Source: Halopiger goleimassiliensis
GTDB lineage: Archaea; Halobacteriota; Halobacteria; Halobacteriales; Natrialbaceae
Reading direction: 5' to 3'
NCBI RefSeq assembly: GCF_000455345.1
Contig: NZ_HG315690.1
Coordinates: 2,059,360 to 2,123,359 of the forward strand
DNA: 64,000 nucleotides
The position numbers and the translations under genes were made by a program. A model generated the notes under the pieces. That model ran no database searches, was not told the origin of the DNA, and was given only the letters and a program-made list of their open reading frames with translations. This document shows, one piece after another, positions 29,652 to 39,073 of the stretch (positions are counted from its first letter, which is position 1; each line of letters opens with the position of its first letter).

Positions 29652-31493
29652 TCAACGATCGCGGTCGATGGAGCGGTCGCCCTCGTCCTCGAGCGGGTCG
29701 TCGGTTCGCTCCCGACCACCGATCTCGCTCTCGTCGAACCCGGTCTCGGTTCCGGTCGACCCCTCGTCGTACTCGTAACTGCGGCCGACGCCACCGGAGC
29801 CGCTCGACGACCGCCGTTCCGCCGACGAGGAGCCACCGCCGACGTAGGGCAGTTTCGCGGCGTAGGGCGCGAGCCGGTCGCGGAACCACCACGTGGCGGC
29901 CGCGACGAACCCGAGGAGCCCGACGACGGCACCGACGGCGAGCGCCGAGAAGCCGTCGTCTTCGGGTTCGACGACCTCGATCGGCACGCGGTAGGTGTCC
30001 GTCAGCTGGGAGTTCGACCGTTCGTCGTCGTACCGGAAGTCCAGCTGGAGCCGGTAGGTCTGTGGCGTCGCGCCGTCGGCGACGGAGACCTCGAACGAGA
30101 TCGTCGCGCTCTCGCCCGGGCCGAGTTCCGGCACGAACGGGTCGTCGTCCCCGCCGTCCAGGGGCTCGTTGGTGAACAGCTTCGGCTCGATGTCGGTGAG
30201 GGTCTCGTCTTTCTGATTGGTTATCTCGAGGTCGACCGTCCGGGTCTCGCCGGCTTCCTGGGTCGGCTCGAGGACCTCGACGGCGAACTCGTCGCGTTCG
30301 GGGGCGACGTCCAGGGTGAGGTCGACCGGATCGTTCGTCATCCGGACGTCGCCGTGGGCGTTCCGGTAGCGCACGTCGGCCTCGAGGATCCGCGGACCGG
30401 GTTCGGCCTCACCACCGACGCCGATCCGGAACTCGAAGGGGGCCGACTCGCCGGGTTCGAGGTCGCCGACCGCGTACTGGGTCTCGCGCGGGTAGACGTT
30501 CGAGGCCGCACCGAGTCGCTCGTCGGGGTTGACGGAGAGGTCGATCCCGTCGCCGTCCTCGAGAACGAGTACGCCGTTCTCGATCGGTTTGGGTCCGTGG
30601 TTGACGAGTTCGCCCGAGACCGTGCCGTCCTCGCCGACGTAGAGGTCGGTCGTCACCGACTTCACGTCGAAGGACTGTTCATGTACCGACTCGGCCCCGA
30701 CCCGAAGCTCGCGGGAGGTGCGGTCGACGCCCTCGCCGTCCCGGAACTGGACCGTCATCGTGACGGGGTAGGTGCGAGCGACGGCGTCGTCGGCGAGTTC
30801 CATTCCGGCCTCGACCGTGACCGTCTCGTTGATCTCCCAGTCGCCGACGAACGCCTCGCTACCGCTCGTGAGTTCCGATTCGTCGGTCGTCGGCGTGATG
30901 GTCGCGAGGTTCTCGTCGGGCGAGTCGAACTGGACGACCGCGTCGGAGGCGTTCTCGACGCCCGTGTTCGTCAGTTCGACCGCGACCGTCCCCCGGTCGC
31001 CGACGACGAGGTCGGACGCGACGTCGCCGGTCTCGAACCGCGCCTGCTCGGCCACGATCAGTTCCACCGTCTCCGTGTCCGTGCTGGTAGAATCGTCGTC
31101 GTGCGTGTACTCGATCTCGGCCTCGAGGTCGTAGACGCCGGCCGTAGCGTTTTCGTCGACGGCGACCGTGAACGTCTCGGAGAGCAGCGTTTGAGCTGAC
31201 ATCTCCGGGAGCGCGGTTTCGTTCGTCTTCACGTCGACGGGCGCGCCGTCTTCGTGCAGTTGGATGGTCACGTCGCGGGCCTCCGTCGACGGGGCCTCGC
31301 CGACGTCGCTGTCGTCCTCGTACGGCGATGCACCGTTGCGAATCTCGAGTTCGAGATCGGTCTCCTCGCCGGGTTCGACGATGTTTTCCGGGGCGTACAC
31401 GTCGAAGTCGGGTTCGTCGGATGCAGAAACGAGCAGCGGGGACCCGGCCAACAGCACCACGAACACCAGGGCGACGAGCTGGATCCGTCTCAT
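29652..31493 (-). CDS. Exported COG1361 (S-layer-domain-like) protein with C-terminal anchor
   Basis: A 613-residue surface protein. It has a signal peptide (MRRIQLVALVFVVLLAGSPL), four or five repeated immunoglobulin-like beta domains of the COG1361/NPCBM-associated kind (recurring GDRGTVAVELTNTG, EDGTVSGELVNHG and ETRTVDLEITNQKDE strands), one transmembrane helix (ALAVGAVVGLLGFVAAATWWF, about residue 520) and a Ser/Gly/Asp-rich cytoplasmic tail. Its gene is followed at 4 nt by the RND exporter, an arrangement known from other archaea, so it probably acts as the extracellular partner. A TATA-like element (about 31514-31522) lies 25 nt before the ATG. Confidence 0.85.
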   Translation of the reverse strand: MRRIQLVALVFVVLLAGSPLLVSASDEPDFDVYAPENIVEPGEETDLELEIRNGASPYEDDSDVGEAPSTEARDVTIQLHEDGAPVDVKTNETALPEMSAQTLLSETFTVAVDENATAGVYDLEAEIEYTHDDDSTSTDTETVELIVAEQARFETGDVASDLVVGDRGTVAVELTNTGVENASDAVVQFDSPDENLATITPTTDESELTSGSEAFVGDWEINETVTVEAGMELADDAVARTYPVTMTVQFRDGEGVDRTSRELRVGAESVHEQSFDVKSVTTDLYVGEDGTVSGELVNHGPKPIENGVLVLEDGDGIDLSVNPDERLGAASNVYPRETQYAVGDLEPGESAPFEFRIGVGGEAEPGPRILEADVRYRNAHGDVRMTNDPVDLTLDVAPERDEFAVEVLEPTQEAGETRTVDLEITNQKDETLTDIEPKLFTNEPLDGGDDDPFVPELGPGESATISFEVSVADGATPQTYRLQLDFRYDDERSNSQLTDTYRVPIEVVEPEDDGFSALAVGAVVGLLGFVAAATWWFRDRLAPYAAKLPYVGGGSSSAERRSSSGSGGVGRSYEYDEGSTGTETGFDESEIGGRERTDDPLEDEGDRSIDRDR

Positions 31494-31536
31494 TACCAGT
31501 CTGTTCCGACAGCTTACTTATCAACCTTACTATTAC

Positions 31537-31556
31537 AAACCACAAGCTTGTTGTTT
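31537..31556. promoter_or_regulatory. Palindromic operator candidate between COG1361/RND operon and trmB-like gene
   Basis: AAACCACAAGCTTGTTGTTT is a 20-bp inverted repeat with one mismatched base pair; its perfect core is ACAAGCTTGT. It lies 21 nt before the regulator ATG and about 44 nt before the COG1361 ATG, just upstream of that gene's TATA element. It is the obvious binding site for the TrmB-type regulator encoded next to it. Confidence 0.6.
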
Positions 31557-31576
31557 CTTCTGACCGAGGGTCGCGT

Positions 31577-32410
31577 ATGGACGACGAGCGGGCCGAGTTA
31601 CTGTCGGAACTCGGGCTCTCGAACTACGAGGCCCGTGCGTACGTAACGCTGGCCAGAAACGGGGCCATGACGGCCGACGACGTGGCCGACGAGTCGGGCG
31701 TGCCGACCGGACGGATCTACGACGTGTTGAACTCGCTGGTCGACCGGTCCCTCGCCAGGGCCGACGACGGTCGACCCCGGACCTATACGCACGTCGAACC
31801 CGGCGAGGCCGTCGGGAGGCTCCTCGAGCGCCGCGTCGAGGAACTCGAACAAGAGCGCTCGAGCTACGAACGGACGGCCGCTGCCGCCGAGGACGTCCTC
31901 TCGGACCTCCAGAGCGAGGCGAGCGGCGAGGGGTTCGCCACCAGCGCGCTCCACGACGACGCTGCCCGGGACCTCCTGCTCGAGCGATTCGCGGCAGCCG
32001 ACGAGTCGGTACGGATCGCCATCGACACCGTCGACTTCGATCCCGAGTGGAGCCACCCCTTCACGAAACGCGTCGAGGACCTCCTCGAGGTCGGCATCTC
32101 GGTGCGACTGCTCGCGACCGACTTCACGACCGCAAGCGAGCGGACGAAAGCGTTGCTCGACGCCGGCCTCGAGGTCCGCCGTGCGGACGCCGTACCCAGC
32201 CAGCGGTTCATCGTCTTCGACGAACGGGAGGTCTGTCTCGAGGTGCCCAACCCTGCCGCCGAGAGCGAACTGCTGGCCGTCGTCAACTTCCGGGACGAAG
32301 ACCTCGGCGGGCGACTGGCCGACAGTTTCGACGATCTCTGGGCGGACGCGGAACCGCTGTCGCTCGAGGGCGACGAAAGCGCAGCCGAATCCCCCGGGGA
32401 CGCCGCGTAA
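31577..32410 (+). CDS. TrmB-family transcriptional regulator
   Basis: A 277-residue regulator. The N-terminal winged helix is classical TrmB: LLSELGLSNYEARAYVTLAR, then GAMTADDVADESGVPTGRIYDVLNSL. A coiled coil (EELEQERSSYERTAAAAEDVL) follows, and residues 120-260 form the TrmB effector domain related to phospholipase-D folds (SVRIAIDTVDFDPEW, ISVRLLATDF, PSQRFIVFDEREVCLE). TrmB proteins often sense sugars, but this one is divergent from a surface protein-RND exporter operon and most likely controls it. I use the ATG at 31577; the frame continues upstream but only as read-through of the divergent promoter region. Confidence 0.9.
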   Translation: MDDERAELLSELGLSNYEARAYVTLARNGAMTADDVADESGVPTGRIYDVLNSLVDRSLARADDGRPRTYTHVEPGEAVGRLLERRVEELEQERSSYERTAAAAEDVLSDLQSEASGEGFATSALHDDAARDLLLERFAAADESVRIAIDTVDFDPEWSHPFTKRVEDLLEVGISVRLLATDFTTASERTKALLDAGLEVRRADAVPSQRFIVFDEREVCLEVPNPAAESELLAVVNFRDEDLGGRLADSFDDLWADAEPLSLEGDESAAESPGDAA

Positions 32411-32474
32411 CGCCCGATTCACTGGATTTCGAGACGACTCGATCGCCGGAGGAGCTACGCCGACATCGAACGAC

Positions 32475-32481
32475 GTATATG
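32475..32481 (+). promoter_or_regulatory. TATA element of the small membrane protein gene
   Basis: GTATATG centred 26 nt before the ATG at 32504; standard spacing for a leaderless haloarchaeal transcript. Confidence 0.6.
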
Positions 32482-32503
32482 GCAGTGCGAACGGGTTTCT
32501 GTC

Positions 32504-32683
32504 ATGACAGATGACGCGATCACCTTCCGCCTCAACGGTATCATCGCCCTGCTGCTCGCCGTCTTCGCTCTCCAACTCGTGACGGTATTCTCTGGGGACG
32601 TGTTGATCCCGGCAGGGGTGAACGCCCTCATCATCATTGGCATCCCGGGACTCGCACTGGCCACGATTTACCTGCTCACGTAA
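32504..32683 (+). CDS. Small two-helix membrane protein
   Basis: A 59-residue protein: a short polar start (MTDDAITFRLNG) and two hydrophobic helices (IIALLLAVFALQLVTVF and VNALIIIGIPGLALATIYLL). Codon use is haloarchaeal and a TATA box stands at the proper distance, which supports it despite its size. I do not recognise a family. It is convergent with the DUF63 gene. Confidence 0.65.
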   Translation: MTDDAITFRLNGIIALLLAVFALQLVTVFSGDVLIPAGVNALIIIGIPGLALATIYLLT

Positions 32684-32784
32684 CGACCCGGTCGGAATCC
32701 CCACGCCCGACCTGCCGGTCGGCCCGCTGTTGGATTCGGGTACAGACGAGTGACAGTCGTCGTTCGAACCCGGGTTGTGGCCGA

Positions 32785-33912
32785 TCAGACGCCGAACGTC
32801 GCCCGGAGCATGTCCCTGGTTCCGGGGCCGAGTCCGACCGCGACGACGGTGATCATCAGGAGGTACGCGTAGCGGGGGCTCTCCTCGAAGACCTCCTCGT
32901 TGAAGATCCAGACGACGACGACGGCCGCCGCCAGTTTGACCAGCAGGAACGGCCACGCCTGTCCGGTGACGTCGGTGACGTACTGGGGCAGCAGCGACCC
33001 CGTCAGATCGACGATGGCCGCGTTGATCGGGTGTTTCGGCACCAGGTTGGACGCGTGGCCGAACGCCGTCGCCCAGTCGAGACCGATCACGTTCGCGACG
33101 CCGTCGACCGCGTGCGCCCAGATGACGACGATCCCCATGTACCGCGTCCCGTCGTTGATCCAGGGTGCGAGTCGATCGATCAACAGCCAGACGATCGCCG
33201 TCGCGAGCGTCGCCCCACCGAGGGTCGTCAGCAGCAACAGCCCGTAGAACTCGGCGTAGGGCTTAACCGCCGCGAGATAGCTCAGGTACGCCAGCGTCGT
33301 CGCGAGCAACGTCGCGCCGATGCCGAAGAGGGGATACTCGTAGCCCGAGACGACGTCGCGGCGCTCGAGCCAGATCGAGACCACGAGCGCGACGAGCGCG
33401 ACGACGAAGACGACGAAGTAGATCAGCGGGCTGATCAGGAGGCCCGACCAGGGGAGTTCGATCGCGAGTTCGCCCGTCTCGCGGTAGGCGGCGACGTTCG
33501 AGTCCTCGACCACGCGAAGAGCGCCGCCGAACAGCATGAACGGGAACAGTCCGTAGAAGCCCGCCCGGTAGCGCTGGATGTCCAGCCGGCGGATCAGGAG
33601 GACGATCCCGATCACGAACAGGATAAGCGTCGGGATGTAGCCGGCGTAGGAGACGAACGTGTAGCCGGGTTCGGCGAACGGACCGTCGCTCGGGCTCGCT
33701 CGAGCGCCCTCGATCTGTTCGCCGCCGGCCCAGGCGACCTCGCTCCAGCCGTGTGCGTCGGCGACGACCGGTCCCCAGTAGTACTGCCAGATAATGTCGA
33801 TGTAGACTCGCTGCGGGAAGGCGTAGGCGGCCAGCGCGACCGCAGCAGCGAGCGCGAGGACGGCAGCGGCCCAGACTTTCAGCGGGCCGTACCGTTCGAT
33901 CCGCTCGTACAT
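32785..33912 (-). CDS. DUF63 family membrane protein
   Basis: A 375-residue protein with about eight transmembrane helices, matching the archaeal DUF63 family in length and layout. Typical sequences include [20 protein letters not shown] near the N-terminus, [29 protein letters not shown] and [16 protein letters not shown]. Function is unknown; conserved His and Asp residues facing the membrane (HAVDG) suggest an enzymatic or ion-related role. I use the ATG at 33912 ([14 protein letters not shown]). The inositol-phosphatase gene ends 50 nt upstream on the same strand, so they may form an operon. Confidence 0.85.
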   Translation of the reverse strand: MYERIERYGPLKVWAAAVLALAAAVALAAYAFPQRVYIDIIWQYYWGPVVADAHGWSEVAWAGGEQIEGARASPSDGPFAEPGYTFVSYAGYIPTLILFVIGIVLLIRRLDIQRYRAGFYGLFPFMLFGGALRVVEDSNVAAYRETGELAIELPWSGLLISPLIYFVVFVVALVALVVSIWLERRDVVSGYEYPLFGIGATLLATTLAYLSYLAAVKPYAEFYGLLLLTTLGGATLATAIVWLLIDRLAPWINDGTRYMGIVVIWAHAVDGVANVIGLDWATAFGHASNLVPKHPINAAIVDLTGSLLPQYVTDVTGQAWPFLLVKLAAAVVVVWIFNEEVFEESPRYAYLLMITVVAVGLGPGTRDMLRATFGV

Positions 33913-33962
33913 ATTGGACACCCGTTGCGGCGGGTGCTTACCGTTTCCGGTTTCCGACGTGT

Positions 33963-34763
33963 TCAGGTCCGGTCCTCGATCGCGCGGGCCGCCGCGAGCA
34001 CCTCGTCGTGTACCGCGCCGTTCGAGGCGACCAGCCCCTCGCTGTCGTGTTGCCAGCGCTCGCCTTCGAGGTCCGTCACCGTCCCGCCCGCCTCGCGGAC
34101 CATGGCGACGCCCGCGACGGTGTCCCACGGGTTCGCGTGCAGGTTCGTGAACACGCCCTCGAGCGTGCCGGTCGCGACCATCCCGAGCTCGAGCTGGGCA
34201 CAGCCGTACCGGCGCAGGTCGCCGAAACGGGTGACGAGTTCCCGCGCGGCGGCGGCGTACTGGTCGCGCTGGTCGTAGTCCCACCAGAACGTCGGACAGA
34301 CGGTCGCGGCTTCGGGATCGGTGCAGTCGCTCACCGTGACCGGCGTCCCGTTGAGAAACACTCCCTCCGGGCCGACGCGGAAGGTATCCGACAGCGCGGG
34401 ACAGACGGTTGCGGCGGCGACCGGTTCGCCGTCGACGACCGCCGCGACGGCGGTCCCGAACGTTCGCGAGCCGTCGACGTAGTTGTTCGTCCCGTCGATC
34501 GGATCGACGATCCAGGCCGGACCCTCCTCGGGGACCTCCTTCAGCGCACCCTCCTCCTCGCCGACGATGGGATCGTCGGGGAACGTCTCGGTGATCACGT
34601 CGATGACGGCCGCCTGGGCGTCGCGATCGGCCTGCGTGACGACGTCCGTCTTCCCGTCCTTGTGTTCGACGTCCAGTCCCGTCCGAAACGCCGCACCCGC
34701 GATCTCGGCACCGGCTTCGGCGGCCTCGCGGGCGACGGTCGCTCGTCGCGTCGGCTGGTTCAT
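33963..34763 (-). CDS. Inositol monophosphatase family protein
   Basis: A 266-residue Mg-dependent sugar-phosphate phosphatase. The metal ligands are all present: GEEEG (Glu pair near residue 75), [15 protein letters not shown] (first signature) and [17 protein letters not shown] (second signature). Archaeal members hydrolyse inositol-1-phosphate and often fructose-1,6-bisphosphate; sequence does not decide between them. The start at 34763 ([18 protein letters not shown]) follows family practice. It precedes the DUF63 gene on the same strand. Confidence 0.92.
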   Translation of the reverse strand: MNQPTRRATVAREAAEAGAEIAGAAFRTGLDVEHKDGKTDVVTQADRDAQAAVIDVITETFPDDPIVGEEEGALKEVPEEGPAWIVDPIDGTNNYVDGSRTFGTAVAAVVDGEPVAAATVCPALSDTFRVGPEGVFLNGTPVTVSDCTDPEAATVCPTFWWDYDQRDQYAAAARELVTRFGDLRRYGCAQLELGMVATGTLEGVFTNLHANPWDTVAGVAMVREAGGTVTDLEGERWQHDSEGLVASNGAVHDEVLAAARAIEDRT

Positions 34764-35030
34764 AGTCGCCGTCGGGGTGCCCCGGGAAAAGAAGTAGCGA
34801 TTTTCGCGCCCCGTCGGTCCCGTGACACCTATCTCCAGGGCCAAGGCGGTGAGGCATCCGGAGACACGGCTCACGACGGCAAATCCGCCAGTACGTTTAT
34901 AGTATCACGCCGGCCCGTAACGAACGACGTTCGACGGGAATTCGTATGCACGGTTACGGACCGACGCGCGGGGAGTGGGGAAGCGGACGGCGTATCGACG
35001 GGGATCGACCGAGCGGCGTGGGGAACCAGC

Positions 35031-36668
35031 ATGACACGACGTGACACTCGAGACGGCAGCCTGGACGGACGCGGGGCCAGTCCCCAGCGGTCATTTCACG
35101 TGCTGTACGTCGACTCAGACTGTGATCGGTGCGCCAGAATCGACGACGCTCTCGATCCGGCCTACCGGGTTACGACGGTCGAATCGTTCGCGGGCGCACG
35201 CGTGGACAGCTTCGAGGACGTCGACGCCGTCGTCGTCGGCGAGGACCTCTCGGCCCACGGCGGAGACGCCGTTCTCCGGTCACTGGAGGACGACGGGTCG
35301 ACACGTCCCGTTCTCGCGTTCGGTCCCGAACCCGATGCCGACGCGTTGCGAACCCTGCTCGAGTTCGAGCACGCCGACCTGCTGGTGCGCTCGGGGGACG
35401 ACCTCGCATCGACCGACCTCGAGCGACTCCGGGAGCGCCTCGAGGAGTACTATCAGCGCTCGATCTCGGACGTCCGCGAGACCGTCCTCGAGATCGCCAG
35501 TTCGCTGATGGGCGCTGCGCCCGACGAGATCGACGTCGAGATCGAGTGGGGCCTCCAGTTGATCGGGAATCGCCTCGACGCCGACCGCTGTCTGGTCTTT
35601 ACCCTGGAAGACGGCGTCTTCGAACGGACCCACCAGTGGGACCACCGCGGCAGCCGTCGCGATGACGACGGTCAGATCCCGGCGAACTCGTTCCCCGGCT
35701 ACGACTCGCTGCAGGCGTTCGACCCCTACGCCGTCCCCGGCAACGACGGCGTCGACGTCGAGGTTCCCGAGGGGTTCGTCGGGTCGATCGTCCAGACGGT
35801 CCACGACGACCGCCCGGCCGACGCCCGACCGGCGACCAGACGCTACCTCCAGAACCGAAACCTCGAGTCGTTGCTGGCCGTCCCCATCGTCATCGACTGG
35901 GAACTCCGCGGCGCGATCGTCGTCGAGCAGGACACCCGACGGCCCTGGCCCGTCTCCCTCCAGCAGCAGGTGACCACGCTCGGGGAACTGATCGGCCACA
36001 CCCTCGAGCGAGAACGGCGACGGCGTGAACTCGCCCGGCAGAACGAGCGCCTCGAACGATTCAGTTCCGTCGTCAGCCACGACCTCCGGAACCCCCTCAA
36101 CGTCCTCACCGGGTACGCCGAACTCGTCGAGGAGACCGGCGATCCCGACTACATCGACGACGTCCTCGTCTCGGCACGACGCATGGAGACGATGATCGAC
36201 GACCTGCTGGCCCTCGCTCGCGACGGGAGAGACCTCGACGAGCGCGAGCACGTCGTCCTCGCGGACGTCGTCGAGCAGGCCTGGAACGGCGTCAGGACGG
36301 ACGACGCGACGCTCGAGACGCGCGACCTCGGCTCCGTGGAAGGCGATCCCGCTCGCCTTCGGCGACTCTTCGAGAACCTCTTCCGAAATGCCGTCGAGCA
36401 CGCCGGCCCTGCGGTTACCGTTCGCGTCGAAGGGACCGACGACGGGTTCGCCGTCGAGGACGACGGTCCGGGCATCCCGCCAGACGAGCGCGAACAGGTC
36501 TTCAACGAGGGCGTGACGATGGGCGGCGGAACCGGCCTCGGCCTCGCCATCGTCGATACGATCACCACCGCACACGACTGGGAGGTCACGGTCGAGACCG
36601 GCGACCTCGGCGGCGCACGGTTCGCGTTCCGAACCGATACCGGGGCGACGTTCGGCTCGGGGCAGTAA
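35031..36668 (+). CDS. Sensor histidine kinase with receiver-like and GAF domains
   Basis: A 545-residue soluble kinase without membrane segments. Residues 21-130 look like a receiver domain (SFHVLYVDSD) whose phosphorylation site is replaced (DAVVVGEDLS), so it may be a pseudo-receiver. Residues 165-325 form a GAF-like domain (LDADRCLVFTLEDGVFERTH, LLAVPIVIDWELRGAIVVEQ). The HisKA motif has phospho-acceptor His350 (SHDLRNPLN); the ATPase domain shows LFENLFRNAVEHAG (N box) and VEDDGPGIP plus GGGTGLGLAIV (G boxes). No response regulator lies next to it. A TATA-like TTTATAGT about 130 nt upstream hints at a longer leader or another start. Confidence 0.88.
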   Translation: MTRRDTRDGSLDGRGASPQRSFHVLYVDSDCDRCARIDDALDPAYRVTTVESFAGARVDSFEDVDAVVVGEDLSAHGGDAVLRSLEDDGSTRPVLAFGPEPDADALRTLLEFEHADLLVRSGDDLASTDLERLRERLEEYYQRSISDVRETVLEIASSLMGAAPDEIDVEIEWGLQLIGNRLDADRCLVFTLEDGVFERTHQWDHRGSRRDDDGQIPANSFPGYDSLQAFDPYAVPGNDGVDVEVPEGFVGSIVQTVHDDRPADARPATRRYLQNRNLESLLAVPIVIDWELRGAIVVEQDTRRPWPVSLQQQVTTLGELIGHTLERERRRRELARQNERLERFSSVVSHDLRNPLNVLTGYAELVEETGDPDYIDDVLVSARRMETMIDDLLALARDGRDLDEREHVVLADVVEQAWNGVRTDDATLETRDLGSVEGDPARLRRLFENLFRNAVEHAGPAVTVRVEGTDDGFAVEDDGPGIPPDEREQVFNEGVTMGGGTGLGLAIVDTITTAHDWEVTVETGDLGGARFAFRTDTGATFGSGQ

Positions 36669-36716
36669 CCCGACGGGCCACGGCTCGAGAAGGAGTCGAC
36701 ACTCCCCGACTCGTTT

Positions 36717-36793
36717 ACTTCCGCAGAAGTGATGCGAGGGCAAGACGCTCCGTCTTGCCGCACTTGTGCAGTGCGAGGGGAGGGAATCGAACC
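36717..36793. repeat. 77-bp direct repeat, copy 1 (contains 22 bp of tRNA-Leu 3' end)
   Basis: Identical to 37084-37160. The right 22 bp (36772-36793) equal the T-arm and acceptor 3' end of the tRNA-Leu gene, in the same orientation. The other 55 bp equal the sequence that follows the intact tRNA, including a 9-bp-stem hairpin (36739-36759, GGCAAGACG stem, CTC loop). The layout resembles a tRNA attachment site duplicated by integration. Confidence 0.9.
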
Positions 36794-37083
36794 ACCGCCG
36801 GGAACCTGCGCTTCGCGCAGAACCCCGGCGTCGTTCGATCCCTCCTGCATCTCGCTCAGCACGTCTTGTGCTTCGCTGCGAAGCGAGGGGAGGGAATCGA
36901 ACCACGGTCGCGGGAAACCTGCTCCCTGATTCGAGGTTCGCAAAGCGAACTTCGAACCCACGAACTACGGGAAGACGATCACGCTCGCTCCGCTCACGCG
37001 CTGCGACTTCCCTGCCTTCGCTCGCTTCGCTCACGAAGACCCTACGAGAGCGGATCTCGAGTTACGTCGCTATTGGGTCGTCG
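36794..37083. repeat. tRNA-Leu-derived fragments and hairpins between the 77-bp repeats
   Basis: These 290 nt hold no gene. They contain a third copy of the tRNA-Leu 3' end (36883-36905), a degenerate copy of its anticodon-to-variable-arm region (37031-37062), another T-arm-like stretch (36951-36970) and several small hairpins with GCGAAGC or CGCTTCG tips (for example 36870-36884). The whole looks like a nested pile of partial tRNA copies. No integrase or transposase remnant is visible. Confidence 0.75.
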
Positions 37084-37160
37084 ACTTCCGCAGAAGTGAT
37101 GCGAGGGCAAGACGCTCCGTCTTGCCGCACTTGTGCAGTGCGAGGGGAGGGAATCGAACC
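37084..37160. repeat. 77-bp direct repeat, copy 2 (overlaps tRNA-Leu 3' end)
   Basis: Perfect copy of 36717-36793; positions 37139-37160 are the 3' end of the intact tRNA-Leu gene and 37084-37138 its trailer. The trailer hairpin is 37106-37126. Confidence 0.9.
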
Positions 37161-37221
37161 CACGAACCCCTACGGGAGCGGATCTTGAGTCCGCCGCCGT
37201 TGACCGCTTGGCTACCCTCGC
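37139..37221 (-). tRNA. tRNA-Leu (anticodon CAA)
   Basis: An 83-nt class II tRNA reading UUG. The acceptor stem pairs GCGAGGG with CCCTCGC, with discriminator A at 37139. The anticodon loop is CTCAAGA (anticodon CAA), flanked by GGCGGA and TCCGCT. A long variable arm (CCCGTAGGGG) and the T loop GGTTCGATTCC are standard. No intron and no encoded CCA. Its 3' end is copied downstream twice. Confidence 0.96.
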
Positions 37222-37962
37222 ACGCGTCACCAGTTCCGTCGTTCGACGGGCGGCGGGGTATGCGTCCAGAGCTACGGGATGGGGACTACAAACCAGCTAC
37301 GATATCGGACGACCGCGGCGGCACGCGAGCGAGCAGGACCAGGTAGCATCGGACACGTCCGGCTCCCGCCACCTGCCGGGAACCCGTCAGGACTCGAGAC
37401 CGACGTCGACCCCGTCTCCTCGCCGACACGGCCCGGAAACGCGATCGCTCCACCGAAACCGAGGACTGCTCGCCTCGAGCCCAGCGAGCCGGACCGGACG
37501 ATTCGGCCCGAAAAGGGTCCTGGAACGTCCCTCAGGCCAACCGCCGGTAGTCGGTTCCGTGGGACGAACGACGGGACAGTGTCACTCACTCGCATTCGAC
37601 ACGCGTTCGGAAATACGACGCGGACAGTTCGTTCGTCGCGCAACACCGTACACACCTGGTCGTTTTTGAACGGCGGTGTCGCAACGCTAATCGATCGTGG
37701 AACGCTGTCTCACACAACGTTTATTGAATTACCCCTCCTCCGATTAGGTATGTACGCTGTGAGTTCCAGCGAGTCCCGAATCGGTGGTCGGACGAGTGCT
37801 GACGTCGCCTCCACCTTCACATTCGGGAAATTCTTCAATAAACTCACAGCACGAGGCCCCAATTGGACGAACTGGCCGACCCTCTCCGTTCGCCGCAGGT
37901 CAGTCCGGTATCGTCCACCCCATCACCCATCGGCCTCGGGTCACGGCCATCGCCCCTAAGCG
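37222..37962. other. Intergenic region between tRNA-Leu and the DUF5794-like gene
   Basis: 741 nt without a gene I can support. Long frames exist but their third-position composition is not haloarchaeal. A TTTATTG at about 37719 lies 30 nt before an ATG at 37750 that opens a 69-codon frame (MYAVSSSESRIGG), the only hint of a leaderless small gene; I give it little weight. Confidence 0.5.
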
Positions 37963-38907
37963 ATGAGCACCTCACAACACCCGGTCGCCCTCCGCCTCGA
38001 GCGACTGGTAGGGGGTGACGCCAAGCTGCTGGCGCTGGTGATGATGCTGCCGTTGATCGACGGCGTCTTTCCCGCCCTGATCCTCGCCGGGGCGCTCGAC
38101 GATCCCCTGAGTGCCGTGCAGGTCGGGCTGCTGATCTTCGGCGGCAGCGCCACCGTCGCGGTCATCCTCGCGGAGATGTCCGGGACGCCGCGCGAGCAGG
38201 CCACCGTCGTCCTGCTGGTCGGCATCCCGCTCATCCTGCTGGCGGGCGTTCAGGCCGCTCTCGCACCCGCGATCGGAAGCGTCCTCGACGACGCGATCAT
38301 CACCCGGTTTGCGGCGCTCGTCATCCTCGCCATCGCGGCCAAAACCGCGAGCGCCACCATCGGCGAGTACCTCCCCAGTCCCGGGGTCATCATCGGGCTC
38401 GGCCTCGTCGCCAGTATCGACCTGAACGGCGTCGCCTTCGTCGTCCTCGACGACCTCACGCTCGTCGCCAACGCCGTCCTCGCGGCCGGCATCGGCGTCG
38501 CCTTCGCGCTCGCCATCGCACTCGGCGGGCCGTACCTCCGACAGTACATGGACCTCGATCGGTTCCGCTTCGGCAGCGCCGTCGCGCTGGGGCTGCTCCC
38601 GCTGTCGTTGCTCGGGATGGCGTTCGGCCAGGCTCCGCTCGCCGCGCTCGTCGTCGCCGGCCTGTTCGCACTGGATATTCCCCTCGAGTGGCGCACCGCC
38701 GACGGGGAACTCGAGGCCGAGGAGGCCGACCCCGAGGAGGACGCTATCGGCGTCCGCGAACTGGGGACGCTCACCGACGGCGGTAACGAGACCGAACCGG
38801 TCTTCGGCGGCTGGGTGGCCTCCCGCCCGGAGGAAGACGAACCGGCCCAGGACGACGTCGCCCCCGACGACTCGAGCGAGGGCGACGGGCGCGCGCCCTG
38901 GCTGTAG
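37963..38907 (+). CDS. Conserved haloarchaeal membrane protein, DUF5794-like
   Basis: A 314-residue protein with seven or eight hydrophobic segments, starting MSTSQHPVALRLERLVGGDA, which I recognise as the start of a haloarchaeal family (DUF5794, from memory). The membrane part ends at about residue 245 and is followed by a 70-residue acidic cytoplasmic tail rich in Glu and Asp (ELEAEEADPEEDAIGV). Function is unknown. It lies between the tRNA-Leu and tRNA-Trp loci. Confidence 0.8.
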   Translation: MSTSQHPVALRLERLVGGDAKLLALVMMLPLIDGVFPALILAGALDDPLSAVQVGLLIFGGSATVAVILAEMSGTPREQATVVLLVGIPLILLAGVQAALAPAIGSVLDDAIITRFAALVILAIAAKTASATIGEYLPSPGVIIGLGLVASIDLNGVAFVVLDDLTLVANAVLAAGIGVAFALAIALGGPYLRQYMDLDRFRFGSAVALGLLPLSLLGMAFGQAPLAALVVAGLFALDIPLEWRTADGELEAEEADPEEDAIGVRELGTLTDGGNETEPVFGGWVASRPEEDEPAQDDVAPDDSSEGDGRAPWL

Positions 38908-39073
38908 TCACCGGTTGTGACAGGTCCGAGTTAGTGGCCGCTCGAGCGGGCCGTTGTAGGCCGACGACACGAGACCGATCGTGGTCAGGCCGTCGTCGAA
39001 GTCGGGGACGCGATCCAGGTTCGATAGTCCGAATCGAAACCGCTTTAGGCCCCATCCCCCAACGTGGACTCGA

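Noticed and set aside
34008-35030. N-terminal extension of the histidine kinase
   Set aside because: The open frame runs antisense through the inositol-phosphatase gene, so it is a shadow of that gene.
36717-37160. Boundary of a provirus or integrative element
   Set aside because: The direct repeats look att-like, but only 290 nt lie between them and no integrase, transposase or phage gene is present nearby.
37279-37959. 226-codon open frame
   Set aside because: Composition at third codon positions is not haloarchaeal and no domain is recognisable; the late ATG at 37750 has a TATA at good distance but too little else.
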